From Pseudomonadota bacterium (lineage in GTDB: Bacteria > Pseudomonadota > Gammaproteobacteria > Burkholderiales > Burkholderiaceae_C): a stretch of 10,585 bases of DNA. Location: the NCBI GenBank assembly GCA_018241985.1, contig JAFECV010000035.1, forward strand, positions 1-10,585, given 5' to 3'. Positions 8,804-10,585 of this stretch are shown piece after piece (positions within the stretch are counted from its first letter, which is position 1; every line of letters begins with the position of its first letter). The notes under the pieces were generated by a model. It saw only the letters and a program-made list of their open reading frames with translations. It had not been told where the DNA came from and did not search any database. A program made the translations under genes and the position numbers.

Positions 8804-10585
8804 ATGACCTATTCAGTGGCAAAAAGAAAATTCGACGTCGTCATCGTCGGGGCCGGCGGCTCGGGCATGCGCGCGGCGCTGCAGCTGTCGCGCGCCGGGC
8901 TCACGGTGGCCGTGCTGTCCAAGGTGTTCCCGACGCGCTCGCACACGGTGGCGGCGCAGGGCGGCATCGGCGCCTCGCTCGGCAACATGAACGAGGACAA
9001 CTGGCACTACCACTTCTACGACACGGTCAAGGGCGGCGACTGGCTGGGCGACCAGGACGCGATCGAATTCATGTGCCGCGAAGCGCCGAACGTGGTGTAC
9101 GAGCTCGAGCACATGGGCATGCCGTTCGACCGCAATCCGGACGGCACGATCTACCAGCGCCCGTTCGGCGGGCACACCGCGAACTACGGCGAAAAGGCGG
9201 TGGAGCGGGCCTGCGCCGCCGCCGATCGCACCGGCCACGCGATGCTGCACACGCTGTACCAGCAGAACGTCAAGGCGAAGACCAACTTCTTCGTCGAATG
9301 GATGGCGCTGGACCTGATCCGCGACGCCGACGGCGACGTGCTCGGCGTGACCGCGCTGGAGATGGAAACCGGCGACGTCTACATCCTCGAGGCGAAGGCG
9401 ACGCTGCTGGCCACCGGCGGCGCGGGCCGCATCTTCGCCGCGTCGACCAACGCGTACATCAACACCGGCGACGGCCTGGGCGTGGCGGCGCGCGCCGGCA
9501 TCCCGCTGCAGGACATGGAGTTCTGGCAGTTCCACCCGACCGGCGTCGCCGGCGCCGGCGTGCTGCTGACCGAAGGCTGCCGCGGCGAGGGCGCGATCCT
9601 GATCAACAGCAACGGCGAGCGCTTCATGGAGCGCTACGCGCCGACGCTGAAGGACCTGGCGCCGCGCGACTTCGTCTCGCGCTCGATGGACCAGGAGATC
9701 AAGGAAGGCCGCGGCTGCGGGCCGAACAAGGACTACGTGCTGCTCAAGCTGGACCACCTGGGCGCCGAGACCATCCACAAACGCCTGCCCTCGGTGCTCG
9801 AGATCGGGCACAACTTCGCCAACGTCGACATCACCAAGGAGCCGATCCCCGTGGTGCCGACCATCCACTACCAGATGGGCGGCGTCCCGACCAACATCCA
9901 TGGTCAGGTCGTCACGCAGGACGCCGACAACAGGAGCGTGGTCGTGAACGGCCTGTACGCGGTGGGCGAATGCTCGTGCGTCAGCGTGCACGGCGCGAAC
10001 CGCCTGGGCACCAATTCCCTGCTCGATCTGCTGGTGTTCGGGCGTGCGGCGGGCAACCATATTGCGGAATTCAACAAGCACAGCACGGCGCACAAGCCCT
10101 TGCCGCCTGACGCCGCCGACCGGTCGCTGACGCGGCTGGCACGGCTCGATGGCGCGAGCAGCGGTGAATACGCGCAAACCGTGGCCAACGACCTGCGGGC
10201 CTCCATGCAGCGGCACGCCGGCGTGTTCCGCACCCAGGCCACGCTGGACGAAGGCGTGGCGCAGGTTGCCGCGCTGCGCGAACGCGTCGACTCGATCGGC
10301 CTCAAGGACAAGTCCAAGGTATTCAACACGGCGCGCGTCGAGGCGCTGGAGGTCGAGAACCTGATCGAGGTCGCGCAAGCCACCATGGTCTCCGCCGCGG
10401 CGCGCCACGAAAGCCGGGGCGCGCACAGCGTGGCCGAATATGGCGACACCCCCGAGCATCCGCTGGGGCGCAACGACACCGACTGGCTCAAGCACACGCT
10501 GTGGCACAAGGAAGGCAGCCGCCTGAGCTACAAGCCGGTGCAGATGAAGCCGCTGACGGTTGACAGCATTCCACCGAAAACACGC
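8804..10585 (+). CDS. sdhA: Succinate dehydrogenase flavoprotein subunit (3' end outside window)
   Basis: 594 codons are visible with no stop by the right edge. The family is about 590-600 residues, so only a few C-terminal codons are missing. SdhA oxidises succinate to fumarate on covalently bound FAD at the cytoplasmic face of the membrane complex. Motifs: Rossmann loop [11 protein letters not shown] (15-25), the covalent FAD histidine H47 in [17 protein letters not shown] (203-209), QFHPTG with H244, [10 protein letters not shown] (254-263), the catalytic proton-shuttle Arg in PRDFVSRS (R288), PTIHYQMGG (H355), and [17 protein letters not shown] (398-414, R400). The C-terminal part (about 440-594) is the helical and capping region ending PPKTR. 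GAGG (8792-8795) lies eight bases before the ATG. The start [16 protein letters not shown] is typical for Burkholderiales. sdhB should follow directly. Confidence 0.97.
   Translation, partial: MTYSVAKRKFDVVIVGAGGSGMRAALQLSRAGLTVAVLSKVFPTRSHTVAAQGGIGASLGNMNEDNWHYHFYDTVKGGDWLGDQDAIEFMCREAPNVVYELEHMGMPFDRNPDGTIYQRPFGGHTANYGEKAVERACAAADRTGHAMLHTLYQQNVKAKTNFFVEWMALDLIRDADGDVLGVTALEMETGDVYILEAKATLLATGGAGRIFAASTNAYINTGDGLGVAARAGIPLQDMEFWQFHPTGVAGAGVLLTEGCRGEGAILINSNGERFMERYAPTLKDLAPRDFVSRSMDQEIKEGRGCGPNKDYVLLKLDHLGAETIHKRLPSVLEIGHNFANVDITKEPIPVVPTIHYQMGGVPTNIHGQVVTQDADNRSVVVNGLYAVGECSCVSVHGANRLGTNSLLDLLVFGRAAGNHIAEFNKHSTAHKPLPPDAADRSLTRLARLDGASSGEYAQTVANDLRASMQRHAGVFRTQATLDEGVAQVAALRERVDSIGLKDKSKVFNTARVEALEVENLIEVAQATMVSAAARHESRGAHSVAEYGDTPEHPLGRNDTDWLKHTLWHKEGSRLSYKPVQMKPLTVDSIPPKTR

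Noticed and set aside
8813..10507. A 564-codon open frame on the minus strand opposite sdhA.
   Set aside because: Same explanation: it lies wholly antisense to sdhA, is Val/His/Arg/Ala-rich, and shows no domain.

Overview
This window is a chromosomal segment of a GC-rich bacterium (roughly two thirds G+C by eye, strong G/C preference at third codon positions). The gene content and order point to Betaproteobacteria, Burkholderiales, most likely Comamonadaceae or a close relative. That placement is inferred from memory of similar gene clusters and protein sequences, not from a search. Apart from two flanking genes of less obvious role, the region is a tricarboxylic acid (TCA) cycle cluster. No mobile element, CRISPR array, tRNA or rRNA is visible, and no gene-free stretch exceeds 300 bases.

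Left part, all on the minus strand and so read from right to left: mdh (malate dehydrogenase, 6769 to 5783), tam (trans-aconitate 2-methyltransferase, 5771 to 4995), a CitE/HpcH-HpaI type lyase (4998 to 4009), a small predicted periplasmic protein of unknown function (3978 to 3304), a strong hairpin that may end this transcript (3262-3305), a 181-base gap, acnA (aconitase, 3122 to 252), and the first 77 codons of a FAD-dependent monooxygenase that runs off the left edge. The first four genes are tightly packed (gaps of 11, -4 and 30 bases) and probably form one operon. acnA and the monooxygenase (19-base gap) probably form a second.

Right part, on the plus strand: a GntR/HutC-type regulator (6962-7756), then sdhC, sdhD and sdhA, encoding the two membrane anchors and the flavoprotein of succinate dehydrogenase. 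sdhA is open at the right edge and lacks only its last few codons. sdhB is expected just beyond the window.

The regulator and mdh are divergent. Their shared intergenic region holds a perfect 12-base AT-rich palindrome set between two back-to-back candidate promoters. This is the best regulatory signal in the window and suggests that the GntR protein controls itself and mdh, and perhaps the rest of the cluster. Functionally, succinate dehydrogenase, malate dehydrogenase and aconitase are cycle enzymes. Tam would detoxify trans-aconitate, an aconitase inhibitor formed from cis-aconitate. The CitE-like lyase may act on a C4-C6 acyl-CoA such as malyl-CoA or citramalyl-CoA. I see no clear evidence of an entirely new system. 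The most interesting items are the operator/promoter arrangement, the Tam-lyase pair inside a TCA operon, and the uncharacterised periplasmic protein.
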